A DNA stretch of 52,595 nt from NCBI GenBank assembly GCA_905182855.1, contig CAJJDA010000003.1, positions 1-52,595 on the forward strand, read 5' to 3'. The notes beneath the pieces were generated by a model that was not told the DNA's origin, did no database searches, and saw only the letters and a list, made by a program, of their open reading frames with translations. Shown piece after piece: positions 17,045-27,205 of the stretch; position 1 is the first letter of the stretch; each line of letters starts with the position of its first letter. The position numbers and the translations under genes are program-made. This DNA is from a gamma proteobacterium HTCC2207 (GTDB lineage: Bacteria > Pseudomonadota > Gammaproteobacteria > Pseudomonadales > Porticoccaceae).

Positions 17045-20000
17045 CTATGCCCCATCAATTGAATAGCGCCTCAGACTGTCATGTATCTCCAACCAGCGCT
17101 TTTTTAAGCGCTTTTCAGATACTGGCACACGGGTCTTGAGCTGCTGGGCAAATAATGACACACGATATTCCTCCAATAACCATTGAAAGTCCCAAATCGC
17201 CTGTTCTAGTTCATAGGTAAGTCGTTGCCCCTCAATACTTTTCAACGGCTCATAAAAATCCATAAGCTGGCCTATACAGTCGCGATCTCTAGCAATTTGC
17301 GAAACTAGCTTTTCCAGTCGGACCTGAATACCCTGAACCAATCTGGGGTACTGTCGAAGATTCTCACTACCTGCTGTAGACAAGGTCTTCACTGAAAAAA
17401 GCCAATTCACCTGTTGGTCAATGTCATCTTTAGCGTAGATCGCTTTGAGGCCCAACGAGCGCAGCTCCTTTTGGTGGTGATGTAATTGCGGTAAAACAGA
17501 CGCGACAATCATCGCCTGTTGCTGCGCGATATCAACTACGTTACCAATACCCGCTTGATAAGCGACATCAAAATCTCGTTGTCGTCGGATAACTTCGGTA
17601 TTTTTAAAGATCGCCTCATGAAAGCTGCTCAGGATTAAGGCATCAACCAGCTCTTCCCTACGCCCTATTGCAGCCGCCTTTAAGGCCAGTTCAGAGCCCT
17701 GCAGGAGGTTTTTAGTCAAGTACTTGACCTGTTCACGACCTTTTAACATCGCAAGCCGCAGCTGTCCCTCGCGGGTTACTTTGGCAGCCGCTAACGGATT
17801 ATCCAACACCTCAATTGCGACAGATTTCCCACAATCTCTCAAAGCCGGCCAAGCTTTTATTGTGATTTTGCCACGCTTAAGTTGCACTTCTTGAGGCAAC
17901 TCATCAAAATCCCAAGTCAAGATACCCTGACGCGAAATGGAATCGTCGGAGGCCTGCTGTTCCAGTCCGGCGCTGATCTGCTGCTTAAAGTCCCGCTGCA
18001 ACTGTTCTAACGTGCGTGCCATAGCAATGGTCTTACCCTCGTCATCTTGCAGCACAAAGTTCATGCAGTACCAGGGATCCAGTTTTTCCGCCTTCCAGTC
18101 CTCGGGACTAACGGAAATGCCGGTCTGTCGTTTTAGCTGCTCCGCAAGCACCTCGGTAATCGCTCGATCCTGGGCTCCCACATGCAACAGGATCTTGTCG
18201 ACATAGTCCGGCACCGGCACAAAGTGCCTTCTCGTCTGTTTGGGCAACGTTTTGATCAGGGCGATACATTTGTCCCGCAACATGCCTGGCACTAGCCATT
18301 CATAAAAATAACGCGGCAGCTGATGCAGCAAGGCCAGTGGAATGATTGCACTGACGCCGTCTTCCGCATGTCCCGGTTGAAAATGGTATCTCAACTCATA
18401 CTCAATGCCATCCCAGGTAATGCTTTCTGGAAACTGAGCCTCTTCGCCTTCGGCTAAGCCACGCAAGACCAAGGCATCTTTATTGATGCACAATAACTTG
18501 CTATTTTCCTGCTCCGCACTTTTTCGCCACTGTTCAAAACTCGTTAAATTGTATATACCCTCGGGGACACGCTCATCGTAAAAACTATAAATGACCTTTT
18601 GTTCGGCGAGCAGATCGCGCCGCCGAAAACGGTCCTCTAGTGCCTGCAGCTCCTCAACCAGCTTTTGGTTTTTTCGTCTTGGAGTTGCCCTTACCCCGAT
18701 AGCCCTCTTCCACCAGCGCCTGCTGTATGAAAACGGCTCGCGCTTCCACCGGTGCCACCTGTCCATAGACGGTGTTTTTACTCTCGACGATGGTCAGCCC
18801 AAATAACGTCTGACGTTCTTTGGCCATGACCTGACCAGCCTTTTGATGGTAAAAAGGCTCACTGTAGGTTCTTTTAACCAGATGACCCGCCAGCGATTCG
18901 AGCCAGTCCGAATCGATCTTGGCAACGTTTAATGCGTACTGTTTAGCCGTTTCCATCAATGAGCCCGCCATGATCCACTTCGGCGGTTTTTTACTCAGCC
19001 CTGAGCTGGGAAATATAAAGAATTTGCGATTTCTGGTACCTAAAAATTCCCATTTATCTTCTCTTATACCGACCTGCCCCAATAACCCAGATAGTATGGC
19101 TTGATGAATCCCTGCATACTCAGCCGGTTTATCATTGCTGGACAGTTTCAGTGATCGACAGACCGTATGCAGCTGATGGTGTAAATCACGCCATTCCTTC
19201 ATACGCAGAAATGATACATAGTTAGCGCGGCAGTACTTGCTGTACTGGTTGCCCGACAGAGCCTGCCTTCGCTCTTCAAAATGATGCCAGACATTCAACA
19301 GTGACATAAAGTCCGAATTTTCATCCTGCCATTGCTTATGGCACTGATCCGCAGCCTGTTGTTTGTCCGCAGGGCGCTCTCTGGGGTCCTGAATACTCAG
19401 CCCCGAGGTTATGATCATCACTTCTGCGAGTGAACCTGTTTTCGCGGCCTGAAGTATCATGCGTGAAAATCTTGGGTCCAATGGCAAAGCTACAAGCTTT
19501 CTGCCCAGCGCCGTTAACTTTCCCTTTGCCGTCACCGCCTGAAGCTCTTCGAGTAACTTAAAACCATCGTTGATCATCCGATTGTCTGGTGGATCGACAA
19601 AAGGGAATTCGCGTATATCACCCATATTAAGATCTAGCATCTTTAATATGACAGCGGCGAGGTTGGTACGTACAATTTCCGGATCGGTAAATTCTGGCCG
19701 GTTACTGTAATCATCTTCGGTATAGAGCCGGTAACAAACACCATTTCTAACGCGTCCACAGCGACCAGCACGCTGATTGGCACTGGCTTGAGAAATTGAT
19801 TCAATAGGGAGGCGCTGTACCTTGGTGCGGAAACTGTAGCGCGACAGCCGCGCACGTCCCGTGTCAATCACATAGCCGATACCTGGCACTGTTAACGACG
19901 TTTCTGCGACATTGGTGCTTAGAATAATCCTACATCCGCGGTGAGGTCTAAATATCTTAGCCTGTTCAGCAAGACTGAGTCTTGCATAGAGGGGTACGAC

Positions 20001-21035
20001 TTCAGTATGCGGCAACTGAGCTCGCTTGATGGCTAAATTAGCCTCTCGAATCTCCCTTTCACCACTCAGAAACACCAACACGTCACCAGCGGGTTGGTTG
20101 GCCTGAATATGTCTCAGGCATTCAATAATATTTTGATTTCGGTCCATGTCGAAATAATCTTCATTGCTATAGACGATTTCAACGGGAAATGTCCGACCAG
20201 ACACTTCGACTACAGGGGCATTATTAAAATGGCGGGAAAATTTTTCAACATCTATCGTGGCAGAGGTAATGATGACTTTCAGTTCAGGACGCTGGTCCAG
20301 AAGATTTTTAAGATAGCCCAGCAGAAAATCAATATTTAGGCTGCGTTCATGGGCCTCGTCGATAATCAAAGTATCGTATTTACTGAGGAAACGATCATGC
20401 TGAATTTCAGCCAACAAAATACCATCGGTCATCAATTTGATCAGGCTGTTGGGCGAACTCTTGTCGGAGAAGCGCACCTGATATCCCACCGTCTCCCCCA
20501 AGGGGGTTTTAAGCTCCTCGGCAATACGCGTGGCAACGGTGCGTGCCGCTAGCCTGCGTGGCTGAGTGTGACCAATAAGCCCCCTGACTCCGCGCCCCGC
20601 CTGCAAGCAGATTTTCGGTATCTGAGTTGTCTTTCCTGAACCCGTTTCACCCGCAATCACCACGACCTGATTATTCAGTATCAACTCGAGAATTTCTTCG
20701 GACCGGTTACTAACAGGGAGATCTGGGAAGTTAATTTGTGGGAGGCTCGCCCGACGTGTCGCAACCAAGTCCAGCGATCGCTGAACGGCCGAGGACCATT
20801 TTGGCCAGTCTTTTGATAGATCTTTGTCAGATGCGACTCGTCGCCTGAAATCCGTTAACTGGCGGCTCAGACGAAATAAATCTCGGCAGCTAACTGATTT
20901 AAAGAGCCAATCTTCCAACAGACCAAAATCTGTTGTTTTATTGGGGACTCTGCTGAGTAACTCCGACTCTGCGTTGGTGTTTGACGGCGACGACAACGGA
21001 CTATTCCCCGGTTTTTCGCCAGATACATTCACCAC
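17045..21035 (-). CDS. hrpA: ATP-dependent DEAH-box RNA helicase HrpA, frameshifted
   Basis: HrpA is a DEAH-box helicase involved in mRNA processing and ribosome rescue. The N-terminal 780 residues carry Walker A AGETGSGKTTQIP, IIDEAHERSLNIDFLL, the SAT motif (ITSATID) and the C-terminal QRAGRCGR motif. They read from GTG 21035 to a stop at 18654. The C-terminal HrpA-specific domain (DUF3418, about 550 aa) reads in another frame from KNQKLVEELQALEDRF on. The two frames meet at a run of six A (plus-strand T at 18669-18674). Five A would give SKTKNQKLVEEL and one 1329-aa protein, close to E. coli HrpA (1300 aa). Its first codons overlap dnaQ by 35 nt. An indel error or a real break are both possible. 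Confidence 0.9.
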
Positions 21036-21723
21036 TGGATGCCGTTATCGCATCCAGCTTTTTGTGGTGCTCTTCCAACTCCAATTCGCTAGCAGCGATC
21101 ACTCGCAACGCTGGACGAGACATCGGCAGACGACGGATAGTCGAGACATTGTTTACTTCTCCACTGTCTGAGTCGGATGACTCGCTCATATTCAAGCTAA
21201 CTTGGCCGCCAGTCATTAGCAAGTAGACATCCGCCAGAATCTCAGCATCCAGCAAAGCGCCATGCAGGTCACGCTGAGAGTTATCTACGCCGTAGCGTTT
21301 GCACAAGGCATCAAGGTTATTCTTTTGCCCGGGGTGCTTTTGTCGTGCCAAAGCCAAAGTATCGATAATACGACAACCACTTTCGATCGGCGCGACCTTA
21401 GGTTTGAGCTTTGAGGTTTCGTGATTGATAAAGCCAATGTCAAACGGTGCGTTGTGAATAATCAGGTCGGCGCCATTGATAAACGCAAAAAAACCTGGCG
21501 ATATGGCTTCAAATAGCGGCTTGTCTTCAAGGTATTGATCGGTAATACCATGAACCTCTAGGGCGCCCTCATCCACTTTTCGCTGAGGGTTGACGTACTG
21601 ATGATAATGCCGGCCGGTGAGTTTTCGATTGATCATTTCCACGCAACCAATTTCGATAATTCGATGGTCTTGGGAGGTTTCTAGCCCGGTGGTTTCTGTG
21701 TCAAGAACAATCTGTCGCATCAT
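21001..21723 (-). CDS. dnaQ: DNA polymerase III epsilon subunit (3'-5' proofreading exonuclease)
   Basis: 240 aa. The DEDDh exonuclease site is complete: D8 and E10 in VLDTETTGLE, the aspartate in IIHNAPFDIGFINHE, and the His/Asp pair in DLHGALLDAEILADVYL. The C-terminal ~60 residues beyond the nuclease would contact the polymerase alpha subunit; a serine/aspartate-rich linker (SESSDSDSGE) separates the two. It follows rnhA by 30 nt on the same strand, as in Pseudomonas, whereas in E. coli rnhA and dnaQ diverge. It proofreads replication errors in the Pol III core. Confidence 0.96.
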   Translation of the reverse strand: MMRQIVLDTETTGLETSQDHRIIEIGCVEMINRKLTGRHYHQYVNPQRKVDEGALEVHGITDQYLEDKPLFEAISPGFFAFINGADLIIHNAPFDIGFINHETSKLKPKVAPIESGCRIIDTLALARQKHPGQKNNLDALCKRYGVDNSQRDLHGALLDAEILADVYLLMTGGQVSLNMSESSDSDSGEVNNVSTIRRLPMSRPALRVIAASELELEEHHKKLDAITASSGECIWRKTGE

Positions 21724-21753
21724 TTCTACTTTTATAAAGAATTAGGCATGGGC

Positions 21754-22185
21754 TTAAAGTTCATCAATGCCGCGATTGGCCAACTGATCTGCAATGTCGT
21801 TTTCACGGTGGCCGCTGTGACCCTTAACCCAACACCAGTCTATCTTATGTTCGCCGATAACGGCATCGAGTTTTTGCCAAAGATCGACATTTTTAACTGG
21901 CTGTTTGGATGCGGTCTTCCAGCCCCTCTTCTTCCAATTGGGCATCCACTCCTGAACACCCTTAAGGACATAGGTCGAGTCTGATGTAAGCTGAACCTCA
22001 CAGGGCCTTTTTAACGCCATGAGGCCTTCAATCACCGCGGTCAGCTCCATACGATTATTGGTGGTCTCAGGCTCTCCACCACAGAGCGATTTTTCTTCGC
22101 CAGCTGAGCGCATCAATACGCCCCAGCCGCCAGGCCCAGGATTACCGCGGCAAGCGCCGTCGGTGAAGATTTCAACGGATGTCAT
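21754..22185 (-). CDS. rnhA: Ribonuclease HI
   Basis: Cleaves the RNA strand of RNA/DNA hybrids, removing primers and R-loops. The 143 aa match bacterial RNase HI. The catalytic acids are D9 ([16 protein letters not shown]), E47 (NNRMELTAV), D69 (LTSDSTYV) and D130, with H123 in [12 protein letters not shown] assisting release. The basic handle region near [19 protein letters not shown] is present. The gene starts 4 nt after the methyltransferase stop, so they are likely one transcript together with dnaQ. Confidence 0.97.
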   Translation of the reverse strand: MTSVEIFTDGACRGNPGPGGWGVLMRSAGEEKSLCGGEPETTNNRMELTAVIEGLMALKRPCEVQLTSDSTYVLKGVQEWMPNWKKRGWKTASKQPVKNVDLWQKLDAVIGEHKIDWCWVKGHSGHRENDIADQLANRGIDEL

Positions 22186-22189
22186 ATAA

Positions 22190-23014
22190 TTACCTGTGGG
22201 GGTTTTTATCGGTATTGTCGCGTATTTGGGTGAGCCACTTTTTTGAACCTAAAATAGGATTTCCACGCGCTGCTGGCCGCCAAGAAGGCTCTGAACTGAT
22301 ACCTCGCGCTACGCGCTTTACTGCATGAATCATGTAAAAATTGCCGAAAGGAAAGCGAATCCTTCGAGCCAATCGCTCCCACCCTGAATCTTTTTCAATC
22401 CACTGCGGTCTATTGATGGGCAAATTATAGGCGCCATAGTCAATCTCAAGGACTTGGAAATTTAACAGCGACAGCCAATCTATCACCCGACCCTTGCGCA
22501 AATTGTGAAAGCTATACTGGGGCTCAGTTGAAAACAATTGCATGGGGAACTTTATCATGCCCATCGGACCATATGGATTAAAAAGACAGAGTAATAGATG
22601 TCCGCCTGGCGCCACCACACGACTCACCTCAGCCAATACAGCCTTGGGCGACACAGAAAACTCAACAGCATGCTGCAAAAGAGCGACATCAATAGTATCT
22701 GAAGGCAATGGTAGTTGCGCGTAATGACTGACTGCTGACGCCTCGGCATGGGGTACAGTATTAAACGAAAATCGGTGTATATGGCTAAAACAGTCAAGCG
22801 CTTGTGGATCTGGCGACAGGCCTGCATGCATCAGACGATAGCCGGGCAGTTGCCCATACTTTTCAGTCAACAACCGACGCTCTTGATGGCGGAGATAACG
22901 TCCAAAATCAGTCTCAAGCCAACTCTGTAGATCTGCAGACACCCGACCTAATTCCACTACTTTTAGGCGGTCTAGGACATTGGTACTGCGATCGCGAAGG
23001 AACTGTAATGACAT
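22190..23014 (-). CDS. Class I SAM-dependent methyltransferase
   Basis: 274 aa with a methyltransferase-11-type core. The post-I/II region reads [20 protein letters not shown], and the later [20 protein letters not shown] is the typical motif III strand and loop. The glycine-rich SAM motif I is weak: the region around [12 protein letters not shown] stands in its place. The same family is found upstream of rnhA in many gammaproteobacteria (E. coli YafS neighbourhood), so this is a conserved neighbour. Substrate unknown. Confidence 0.85.
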   Translation of the reverse strand: MSLQFLRDRSTNVLDRLKVVELGRVSADLQSWLETDFGRYLRHQERRLLTEKYGQLPGYRLMHAGLSPDPQALDCFSHIHRFSFNTVPHAEASAVSHYAQLPLPSDTIDVALLQHAVEFSVSPKAVLAEVSRVVAPGGHLLLCLFNPYGPMGMIKFPMQLFSTEPQYSFHNLRKGRVIDWLSLLNFQVLEIDYGAYNLPINRPQWIEKDSGWERLARRIRFPFGNFYMIHAVKRVARGISSEPSWRPAARGNPILGSKKWLTQIRDNTDKNPHR

Positions 23015-23177
23015 AGTAGGTTGCTGTCGGTTGTTTTGGCTCTGTTATTTGGACACCATTATGAAGTACTTCAGGATAATTTTAAATCTGAAAACTATTT
23101 GTGCCTGCTTCATTGTCTAATACCCCCCTGATCGCTACAATCTGCGCGAGAAATTAAACCATCAAGAGTCCGACTGC

Positions 23178-24701
23178 GTGCCATCTAAATACAACACCCT
23201 TACTCCTCGTCTAACGATCCTTATAATCAGCCTATTAACGGCAAGTTGTCAGCTAGCACCTATTGGCTCAGAGGCTATTGTCAGCGAAGGTATTCAGGCC
23301 GGCGGCGGTCCATCCATAGAGGGCACGCTAGTCAGCGATGCTGAAATGCTAGCAGCGCAAGATGATCTCTGGCAGCGGATTCGTCAGGGGACTACCTTAA
23401 CGCCAGAAACCCAGCACGCCAACGTCTTGAAACAGCGCGACTGGTATCTGCGTAACCCAAATTATTTAGCGGTAGTGTTCGAACGCGCCAAACCGTTTAT
23501 CTTTCATGTCACGAATGAACTAGACAAAGCTTCACTGCCACTGACATTAGCCCTGCTACCCATCGTCGAGAGTACCTATGACCCTTTGGCCTACAGCCGC
23601 AGTCATGCCGTTGGCCTATGGCAATTTATACCTTCGACAGGCAAAGCCTTTGGACTTAAGCGAGACCGTTGGTATGACGGACGCCGCGATGTTACTGCCT
23701 CAACCCAGGCGGCGATTAAGTATCTGCAATACCTGCACAAGCGCTTTGACAATGACTGGCTGTTAGCTTTGGCGGCCTATAATTCCGGCGAAGGCAATGT
23801 TAGAAAATCAATCAATGCGAATAAAAAGCGTGGTGAAACAGCTGATTTTTGGTCCATCAAACTGCCTAGGGAGACGCGGAATTATGTCCCCCAGCTATTG
23901 GCTCTGGCTATGTTGATTGAGAACCCACAGGACTACGACATTGTGCTGCCCGCTATACCTAATCAGCCCTATTTCGAAGCCGTGGAGATTAAATCGCAGA
24001 TTGACCTGAATAAGGTAATCGCTGTCACGGGTGCCAAGGCGGCCACCTTTACTCAGTTAAATCCAGCATATCGACGCTCTATTACCCCGCCGCAGGGTAA
24101 ATTCAGCCTGCTTTTCCCGGTCGGCACTGCGGAGCCTCTGCGCCAGATGCTGGCTACAACAGATCCAAAAACATGGATACCTCATACCGAGCACATGGTT
24201 GTCAATGGCGACACCCTGTCTGAGATCGCTCAGCGTTTTCGCATACCCCTGCAGTGGCTCATGGATAGCAATAGTCTTCATTCGGATCGACTTAAATTGG
24301 GTCAGGTACTACTGATACCCCATTCCGGCGATGATGGTGCCTTTGCCAGTGTCAATGAGACCCGACAGAGCCTATATAAAGTGAAAAGTGGTGACTCTCT
24401 CTCAAAGATAGCGTCACGTTATAAGACGTCTGTAACGGGCTTAAAGCGTGCTAACGGGCTAAACACCGATGTGCTGCAACTGGGCCAGACATTGACTATC
24501 AGGCACAACGCTGCATTGCCTACTCCAGAGAATTTGCGCAAACTGTCTTATAAAGTGAGGCGTGGCGACTCCCTGTATCTGATTGCTGAGAAATTTGATT
24601 TACGTATCCGTGACATTACTCGCTGGAACAAAATTAGTCCTCATGCTTATTTGCAGCCGGGCCAAAGGCTAACTCTGTTTATTAATGCCTTACGCATCTA
24701 A
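23178..24701 (+). CDS. mltD: Membrane-bound lytic murein transglycosylase D, lipoprotein with three LysM domains
   Basis: 507 aa from a GTG start. A lipoprotein signal ends in LLTAS-C24, so it is probably anchored in a membrane by lipid. The lytic transglycosylase domain spans about 115-260. E131 in PIVESTYDP is the catalytic acid, followed by SHAVGLWQFIPSTGKAFGL and LALAAYNSGEGNVRKSI. Three LysM repeats for peptidoglycan binding lie at about 338-382, 399-441 and 458-504, each with the GD(T/S)L core. It cleaves the MurNAc-GlcNAc bond to 1,6-anhydro-muropeptides. A perfect hairpin terminator follows 45 nt after the stop. Confidence 0.96.
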   Translation: MPSKYNTLTPRLTILIISLLTASCQLAPIGSEAIVSEGIQAGGGPSIEGTLVSDAEMLAAQDDLWQRIRQGTTLTPETQHANVLKQRDWYLRNPNYLAVVFERAKPFIFHVTNELDKASLPLTLALLPIVESTYDPLAYSRSHAVGLWQFIPSTGKAFGLKRDRWYDGRRDVTASTQAAIKYLQYLHKRFDNDWLLALAAYNSGEGNVRKSINANKKRGETADFWSIKLPRETRNYVPQLLALAMLIENPQDYDIVLPAIPNQPYFEAVEIKSQIDLNKVIAVTGAKAATFTQLNPAYRRSITPPQGKFSLLFPVGTAEPLRQMLATTDPKTWIPHTEHMVVNGDTLSEIAQRFRIPLQWLMDSNSLHSDRLKLGQVLLIPHSGDDGAFASVNETRQSLYKVKSGDSLSKIASRYKTSVTGLKRANGLNTDVLQLGQTLTIRHNAALPTPENLRKLSYKVRRGDSLYLIAEKFDLRIRDITRWNKISPHAYLQPGQRLTLFINALRI

Positions 24702-24746
24702 ATAATCCAACACCGACAGCGCAGCTGCAAAGATAACAGACAAAAA

Positions 24747-24768
24747 AAAGACGGGCATGCCCGTCTTT
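24747..24768. terminator. Bidirectional rho-independent terminator between mltD and ppiD
   Basis: A 22-bp perfect palindrome (11-bp arms around AAAGACGGGCA/TGCCCGTCTTT) lies between the convergent 3' ends of mltD and ppiD. The A-run on its left serves as the U-tract for the minus-strand transcript, while TTTGT follows on the plus strand. Confidence 0.85.
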
Positions 24769-24785
24769 GTAATAGTTTGGATTTA

Positions 24786-26639
24786 CTACTGCACCACCTC
24801 GGCGTCAGTAAACAATGCAACCTGGTAGGCTTCGACTTCACGACCACTCACCATCGCTCCAGAGCCGTAGACCAGACTCGCTTTCTGCTGAGCACTCATC
24901 TTAGTCACATCGCCCTGCACAACCTGGTGCAGAGATCCGACGACATAGTCCCCATTGCGCATATAGAACCCTTTTGTTACTGGACTTTGTACGGGAGCTG
25001 GTAGCTGAAACATCGCATTTAATATCTCGACATCAACCTGCCCGCTACTTCGTTTAGCTCCGAGAGCCACCTGCCAATCCAAATCATTGCTCTTGGCAAT
25101 AGACTCGACGCTAGCGCCCTCTTCAACCTGAGCTAACAGCGCAGCCCCCTGCGATGCTATGGCTTGCTGAGCCGCGGAAAGCACAAGTGCAGATGTCACG
25201 CTATCCGACACCTCACTCAGCTCTTTCTGACGGGCCTCAAGGTATTGATTGAGTTTGATCACTACATAGCGATCATCGCCAAGAGCAATCACCTCGCTGG
25301 TATACTTATCTTTCAGAACATCGTCACTGAACGCGGCTTTGATCACTGCCGGATAACTGGTTATACCCACACCTCCGGTGTCAGAAAACCCATCGGAAAC
25401 CTGGACCGTCAGATCCAAATCTGCGGCGACTTCGGCAAGAGACTCGGCGTTAAAGCTCATCTCTTTAAGTAATTCTAACTTTTCGACCATGGCACTCCCG
25501 GCCATTTCCTGTTTCAGATCTTCGGCTATTCGCGACGACTCTGCCACCAGTTCAAACGTGGGCGTTTGAACATCCAACAGTTTGATAAAATGGGTTCCCG
25601 CATCTGTTTCAACTGCACCAGAAACCTGTCCTACCTCAAGTAGGGCCAAAGCGACTTCAAACGCTTCGGGAAATGTAGCGCCGCTGGTATAACCCAGATC
25701 CCCCCCACCATCCGCGGAACCGATATCCTCAGAGTATTGCTTGGCTAAGTCGGCAAAGTCTTTTCCAGCATCAAGATCAGCCTGGATCTGAGCTAAGGCA
25801 TCCTCATCGGGTGACTCTAAAAGAATGTGCGCGGCATGCCGAGACACGCCTAAATTAGCGGACTCAGCCTCCTCATCAAAACGCGCTTGGATCTGCGCGG
25901 AGGAAACTGTCACATCATCGCTCAAAAGTGCAGCATTGAGCTCTATATAATCTACCACGACCTGAGCATCTGTCAGGTACTGCGTTTTATTGCTCTCGTA
26001 GTATGCACTGATATCCTCGGCATTAAGTTGGACGGCATCCATAATGGGCGCAACCGGCAAAGTCAGGTAATAGTAATCTCGAGCCTGCTCTGTAAAACCC
26101 GCAAGGGTTGAAATTTCTAAAGCGGTCACAAAACTAGATTGACTCAGCCCCTGAACGAACTGCTGAATCACGAGATCTTCTTTAACGTCCTCAATAAAGG
26201 TTGCTGTGGTATATCCCAAATTACGAATGGCATACTGAAACTGATCTTGATCAAACTTACCGTCCGTCTGAAACGCAGCCGTTTCAACTAAGAGTTCACT
26301 GACGGCCTTTGAAGAGATAGCCATACCCTGCCCTTGGGCTGTCTGAGCGATCACTTTGCGGTCTATCAGATCTTTTATCACCTGCGGTCGAAGCAACTCA
26401 TCGTCTAGTACAGCGGGATCGAGACCCTCATTAGCCTGAAGAATTCGATTCCTTTGCTGTCTGGTAGCCTGCTGAACAACCAGCGCACTCACCTTTTCTC
26501 CGTTGACTACAAGCGCGGTATCTGCGCCGACACCCGAAACAAATAATGATCCAGTCCCTGTAAACGCGAATATTCCGCCAATAAAGACGACAATAACCGT
26601 AGCAATCCCACGCATATTATTTCTGAAGCTATCCAACAT
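24786..26639 (-). CDS. ppiD: Peptidyl-prolyl cis-trans isomerase PpiD (SurA N-terminal/parvulin)
   Basis: Inner-membrane-anchored periplasmic chaperone at the Sec translocon exit. I start it at ATG 26639 (MLDSFRNNMRG), giving 617 aa. The longer frame to 26675 would begin inside the hupB terminator hairpin and add a non-homologous leader. One transmembrane helix (about 8-32) is followed by a SurA-like N-terminal chaperone region. A parvulin PPIase domain comes next near 265-365 (HAAHILLESPDEDALAQI, YSEDIGSADGGGDLGY), then a C-terminal helical part. It is the last gene of the tig-clpP-clpX-lon-hupB-ppiD cluster. Confidence 0.95.
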   Translation of the reverse strand: MLDSFRNNMRGIATVIVVFIGGIFAFTGTGSLFVSGVGADTALVVNGEKVSALVVQQATRQQRNRILQANEGLDPAVLDDELLRPQVIKDLIDRKVIAQTAQGQGMAISSKAVSELLVETAAFQTDGKFDQDQFQYAIRNLGYTTATFIEDVKEDLVIQQFVQGLSQSSFVTALEISTLAGFTEQARDYYYLTLPVAPIMDAVQLNAEDISAYYESNKTQYLTDAQVVVDYIELNAALLSDDVTVSSAQIQARFDEEAESANLGVSRHAAHILLESPDEDALAQIQADLDAGKDFADLAKQYSEDIGSADGGGDLGYTSGATFPEAFEVALALLEVGQVSGAVETDAGTHFIKLLDVQTPTFELVAESSRIAEDLKQEMAGSAMVEKLELLKEMSFNAESLAEVAADLDLTVQVSDGFSDTGGVGITSYPAVIKAAFSDDVLKDKYTSEVIALGDDRYVVIKLNQYLEARQKELSEVSDSVTSALVLSAAQQAIASQGAALLAQVEEGASVESIAKSNDLDWQVALGAKRSSGQVDVEILNAMFQLPAPVQSPVTKGFYMRNGDYVVGSLHQVVQGDVTKMSAQQKASLVYGSGAMVSGREVEAYQVALFTDAEVVQ

Positions 26640-26660
26640 TTTTATTACACCTATTATGCA

Positions 26661-26689
26661 AGAAAGGCGCATCAAAGATGCGCCTTTCT
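26661..26689 (-). terminator. Rho-independent terminator after hupB
   Basis: A perfect 13-bp stem (AGAAAGGCGCATC, loop AAA, GATGCGCCTTTCT) stands between hupB and ppiD, ending in a short U-rich stretch on the minus strand. A second, smaller hairpin (CCTCCGC-ATTAA-GCGGAGG, 26700-26718) precedes it. Together they should limit read-through from the abundant hupB transcript into ppiD. Confidence 0.75.
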
Positions 26690-26730
26690 AAGCTAGACCC
26701 CTCCGCATTAAGCGGAGGTCCATTTTGTTC

Positions 26731-27003
26731 TTAGTTTACAGCGTCTTTCAGAGCTTTACCCGCTTTAAAGCTAGGCACATTGGCCGCTTTAATTTGGATT
26801 TCAGCACCGGTCTGAGGGTTGCGACCAGCGCGAGCTGCGCGATGCTTGACAGAGTAAGTACCAAAGCCAACTAGCGACACTTGATCACCATTTTTTAATG
26901 CACCAGTAACCGCATCCAGAGCAGAATCTAGTGCACGGCCAGCAGAAGCTTTAGAGATGTCTGCACCAGCAGCAATTGCGTCAATTAATTCAGATTTATT
27001 CAC
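26731..27003 (-). CDS. hupB: DNA-binding protein HU-beta
   Basis: 90 aa, the exact family size. [20 protein letters not shown] forms the dimerisation helices. [25 protein letters not shown] contains the HU signature and the DNA-intercalating beta arm (RNP). It bends DNA and compacts the nucleoid. It lies just downstream of lon, as in E. coli and Pseudomonas. A strong sigma-70 promoter and a GGGG-type Shine-Dalgarno region (AAAAAGGGGAACACCGTG) lie upstream. Confidence 0.98.
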   Translation of the reverse strand: MNKSELIDAIAAGADISKASAGRALDSALDAVTGALKNGDQVSLVGFGTYSVKHRAARAGRNPQTGAEIQIKAANVPSFKAGKALKDAVN

Positions 27004-27128
27004 GGTGTTCCCCTTTTTGGAGTTAGTTGGTTCTAATAATTCTAATGATTCTAAATTCGCATAAAGTAGAAGTTCATGTTAACAGTAACATCGCCTGAAG
27101 TCCTGAGTTACTGCACTCCTTAGACAAC

Positions 27129-27157
27129 TTTATACCAATAGGCTTTAGTTGGGTCAA
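27129..27157 (-). promoter_or_regulatory. Strong sigma-70 promoter of hupB
   Basis: On the minus strand TTGACC (27157-27152) and TATAAA (27134-27129) have the optimal 17-bp spacing. The predicted start leaves about 120 nt of untranslated leader before hupB. Confidence 0.65.
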
Positions 27158-27205
27158 GCTTACTTTGCAAATTTACTAAAATAGTACTGTAACCACACTT
27201 TTGTC

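Noticed and set aside
26640-26675. N-terminal extension of ppiD
   Set aside because: It would start inside the hupB terminator stem, and PpiD proteins begin at the MLDSFR-type segment.
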